A stretch of DNA of 7,445 bases, taken from the NCBI GenBank assembly GCA_903879975.1, contig CAIRNL010000411.1:1-7445 (forward strand). Reading direction: 5' to 3'. Both the position numbers and the translations under genes were made by a program. Below the pieces are notes generated by a model, which did no database searches, was not told the origin of the DNA, and was given only the letters and a program-made list of their open reading frames with translations. This DNA comes from an uncultured Chloroflexota bacterium. GTDB taxonomy: Bacteria; Chloroflexota; Anaerolineae; Caldilineales; Caldilineaceae. Of the stretch, positions 5,232-7,445 are shown in pieces. How positions within the stretch are numbered: position 1 is the first letter of the stretch; each line of letters opens with the position of its first letter.

Positions 5232-6314
5232 ATGACAACGGCAATCCTCAGTTCTGCAGCTAGTTGCTGGCCCGTTTTCGGGCACGACTGGGCTATACAG
5301 CGTCTGAAGCGAACACTCCAACCGGGTAGCGGCGATGAACGTGCAGTGCGGCTCAGCCATGCCTACCTTTTTTTAGGAGCGGCGCAGGTTGGCAAGAGCA
5401 CAGTGGCCAAAGCCTTTGCCATGGCGCTGCTCTGCCCGCATGGGAATGAAGCGCCCTGTCAAACCTGTCGATCCTGCCGCCTTTTTGTGCAGGCCAGCCA
5501 CCCGGATTTTCGTTTCGTGCAGCCGCTGGCAAGGTCCGACAAAGAGTTGATCGTAGATCGCCAGAGAGGCGAGCTGCGCGGCGAACAGGCAGAAGGGCTG
5601 ATTCGCGACGTGGCGCTGAAACCGATGGAAGGTCGGCGCAAAGTCTTCCTGATTCAGGATATGCAGCATGCCAATACAACCTTTGCCAACAAGATCCTGA
5701 AGACACTGGAAGAGCCGCCTAGCCACGCAGTACTGCTGCTTACGGCCTGCCATCGCGCAGAAGTATTGCCGACCATCCTCAGCCGCTGTCAGATCATGGA
5801 ACTGCGCCCGCTAGACTACGCTGAGGTTGTGCATGCGCTCCAAGCAGGCTGGCAGGCCTCGGCAGCAGACGCCGACCTCCTGGCACGTCTCTCTGGGGGG
5901 CGGTTGGGATGGGCAGTGGATCAATTACACAATCCGTCACGCCGTGCGGAACGCAAGACACATCTGGAGGCACTCTGGCGATTGACGAACGCTGATCGGC
6001 TGGAGCGGATTGACTTTGCCAGAGCACTAGCAACTGACTGCGACACTCAGGCGCGTTTCAGCCTGTTGGAGACGTGGACGAGTTGGTGGCGTGACGTGCT
6101 CCTGGCACAATCAGACAGCAGCGAGGCATGTAGCAACGTAGACTGCCAAGAGCAGATCGCCCAGCATGCGCGCATATTCCGGCGCAAGGCTGTCTTTGCC
6201 TACCTGGGCACACTCAAACAAATCGAAGGTTATTTGCGCCACACTGTCAATACGCGGCTGGCATTGGATGTGCTGTTGCTGAAGTTGCCGTCGTCCAAAG
6301 ATCGGCATTCATGA
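5232..6314 (+). CDS. holB: DNA polymerase III, delta prime subunit
   Basis: A 360-residue clamp-loader AAA+ protein. Delta prime is the stationary subunit of the clamp loader that opens and loads the beta sliding clamp at primed DNA. VFGHDWAIQRLKRTL (15-29) is the typical opening. The Walker A motif is complete, GAAQVGKST (49-57). A zinc module follows with C68, C76, C79 and C82. The KTLEEPP element is at 157-163 and the SRC motif (Ser-Arg-Cys) at 184-186. The Walker B region reads KVFLIQDMQH (137-146), without the usual DE pair. The start at ATG 5232 has no good ribosome site but sits just after an extended -10 promoter. It is followed by a ricT-type gene, the same pairing as holB-yaaT in Bacillus subtilis. 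An alternative is DnaX, but there is no domain beyond the delta prime length. Confidence 0.9.
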   Translation: MTTAILSSAASCWPVFGHDWAIQRLKRTLQPGSGDERAVRLSHAYLFLGAAQVGKSTVAKAFAMALLCPHGNEAPCQTCRSCRLFVQASHPDFRFVQPLARSDKELIVDRQRGELRGEQAEGLIRDVALKPMEGRRKVFLIQDMQHANTTFANKILKTLEEPPSHAVLLLTACHRAEVLPTILSRCQIMELRPLDYAEVVHALQAGWQASAADADLLARLSGGRLGWAVDQLHNPSRRAERKTHLEALWRLTNADRLERIDFARALATDCDTQARFSLLETWTSWWRDVLLAQSDSSEACSNVDCQEQIAQHARIFRRKAVFAYLGTLKQIEGYLRHTVNTRLALDVLLLKLPSSKDRHS

Positions 6315-6435
6315 CGTTGTCCATCCTGAATCATGCAACAGCAGGCAAGCTGTCCCCTATTGCGTTGGCTATCTAGATAAATCCTTCCGCAGCCACCACA
6401 ATAGGCTGGCGCGGATGTGCAAGGAGAAAATTGGA

Positions 6436-7445
6436 ATGCCAGTAGTTGTCGGAGTGCAATTCAAGCCAGTGACCAAGCTCTACCATTTTGATCCCGAGGG
6501 GTTGGTCGACTTGGGCGCTCAAGACTTTGTGATTGTCGACACGGCTCGCGGCCCTGAAGTTGCACAGGTCGTACAGCCACCTCACTTGATCGATGACGGT
6601 CAGGTGGTCGGAGAAATGAAGAAAGTGATCCGTCGCGCTACGGCCTGGGACATGGTACAGCGGGATCAGTGGCTACACAAGGAACAGGAAGCGCTGGCCG
6701 TCTGCAAAGTCAAGGCCAGAGAGCACAAGCTGAATATCAAGATGGTGCGCTGCGAATATAGCTACGACGGCGGTCGACTGCTCGTCTATTTCGCTTCAGA
6801 GGAGCGGGTCGACTTTCGCTCGTTGGTGCGCGAACTGGCTCGCATCTTCCGTACGCGCATCGAAATGCGCCAGATCGGTGTGCGTGACGAAGCCAAGCTG
6901 CTCGATGGGGTCGGCAAGTGCGGGCGCCAGCTCTGCTGCACGAGTTGGCTGCGCGAGTTCACGCCTGTCAGCATCCGCATGGCAAAAAACCAACAACTGC
7001 CGCTCAACCCGGATGAAATCAGCGGTGTTTGTGGTCGCTTGCTCTGCTGTCTGTCCTATGAAGATGACCTCTACCGCGAGCAGAACAAAAAGATGCCGAA
7101 GCTGGGGGCGGAAGTTGTCACACCCCACGGCAGCGGGCGCGTCCGTCACATCCACCCATTGAAGGAATCGGTCACGGTCATGCTCGAGAACCATGCACTG
7201 GTCGAAGTAGGAATTGTCGACCTGATCAACACGAAATCGAGCAGCGGGCATGGATGCAGCACCTGCGGCGGCTGTACGGTCAAGCGACGCGCCAGCGCCG
7301 AAGAAGACAATGTGCGCGCCCGCGCTGAAATGGGACGCCGCAAGGGGAAAAAATCAGGCGATCGTTCCCAAGCGTCAGCTGCTACAGCAGCACAACAGCC
7401 TGCAGCGGCGCAACAGCCTGCAGCGGCGCCCAGCAATGACGAATC
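6436..7445 (+). CDS. ricT: RicT/YaaT-family PSP1-domain protein (3' end outside window)
   Basis: 336 codons are open to the right edge with no stop. The start MPVVVGVQFKPVTKLYHFDP and the central block place it in the PSP1 C-terminal domain family. In B. subtilis the homologue RicT (YaaT) works with RicA and RicF as a complex carrying Fe-S clusters that aids RNase Y mRNA maturation, sporulation and competence. Two family cysteine motifs are visible, KCGRQLCC (161-168: C162, C167, C168) and VCGRLLCC (198-205: C199, C204, C205). A further CSTCGGC (C274, C277, C280) is followed by a basic stretch and then a low-complexity Ala/Gln/Pro tail. The ATG at 6436 has AAGGAG 9 nt upstream. Its place after holB matches the B. 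subtilis order. The exact role in this organism, whose RicA/RicF partners are not seen, is unknown. Confidence 0.9.
   Translation, partial: MPVVVGVQFKPVTKLYHFDPEGLVDLGAQDFVIVDTARGPEVAQVVQPPHLIDDGQVVGEMKKVIRRATAWDMVQRDQWLHKEQEALAVCKVKAREHKLNIKMVRCEYSYDGGRLLVYFASEERVDFRSLVRELARIFRTRIEMRQIGVRDEAKLLDGVGKCGRQLCCTSWLREFTPVSIRMAKNQQLPLNPDEISGVCGRLLCCLSYEDDLYREQNKKMPKLGAEVVTPHGSGRVRHIHPLKESVTVMLENHALVEVGIVDLINTKSSSGHGCSTCGGCTVKRRASAEEDNVRARAEMGRRKGKKSGDRSQASAATAAQQPAAAQQPAAAPSNDE
7393..7428 (+). repeat. Two perfect 18-bp tandem repeats inside ricT
   Basis: The units 7393-7410 and 7411-7428 are identical and in frame, each adding six residues of the Q-P-A-A-A-Q kind to the disordered C-terminal tail. 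It looks like a replication-slippage product and probably varies between relatives. Confidence 0.85.

Noticed and set aside
6311..6376. 21-codon frame overlapping the holB stop (ATGA)
   Set aside because: It has no ribosome site and no recognisable content, and is too short to support.
6370..6379. Palindrome TATCTAGATA before ricT
   Set aside because: A 10-bp palindrome alone is expected by chance often enough, and no promoter elements are spaced around it.
1..7445. Mobile element, phage, CRISPR or defence system
   Set aside because: No transposase, integrase, repeat-spacer array or related coding sequence was found; all large frames are housekeeping genes.

Overview
This is a housekeeping segment of a bacterial chromosome, read almost entirely on the + strand. 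The genes in order are: the end of tuf (EF-Tu), tRNA-Trp(CCA), secE, nusG, rplK (L11), rplA (L1), hslO (Hsp33), rplJ (L10), rplL (L7/L12), holB (DNA polymerase III delta prime) and the start of a ricT/yaaT-type PSP1-domain gene that runs off the right edge. No phage, transposon, CRISPR or defence gene is visible. GC content is moderate, Shine-Dalgarno sites are mostly AAGGAG-like, and the tRNA gene lacks an encoded CCA end. Together with gene order and protein character this suggests a Chloroflexota-like bacterium (Anaerolineae/Caldilineae type). That placement is an inference from memory, of moderate confidence; no search was run.

Layout. Positions 1-316 hold the tuf 3' end, a 47-nt near-palindromic hairpin with a TATACT -10-like box inside it, tRNA-Trp and a small terminator. 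Positions 346-2660 hold secE-nusG-rplK-rplA, which look like one transcription unit closed by a strong terminator at 2694-2729. hslO (2764-3663) sits between rplA and rplJ, an insertion into the usual rplKA-rplJL order. The ~400 nt between hslO and rplJ is not empty: it carries a sigma70-type promoter (-10 at 3833-3838), an L10-leader-like RNA with a GCAGG/CCTGC helix and a CGAGG motif, and an intrinsic terminator (3994-4031) just before rplJ. rplJ and rplL follow, then a strong terminator (5136-5170). Instead of rpoB-rpoC, the window continues with holB, which appears to have its own extended -10 promoter almost touching its start codon, and then ricT.

How it works together. tRNA-Trp, EF-Tu, L11, L1, L10 and L7/L12 serve translation, the last four forming the factor-binding stalk and L1 stalk of the 50S subunit. 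NusG couples RNA polymerase to the ribosome and SecE is the small essential SecYEG subunit. The most informative non-coding signals are autoregulatory: the L10 leader/attenuator, and two leader segments (before rplK and before rplA) that resemble the L1-binding helix of 23S rRNA. No exotic new system is evident. The points worth a second look are these RNA structures, the gene order, the near-leaderless holB start, and the third cysteine cluster of the RicT-like protein.
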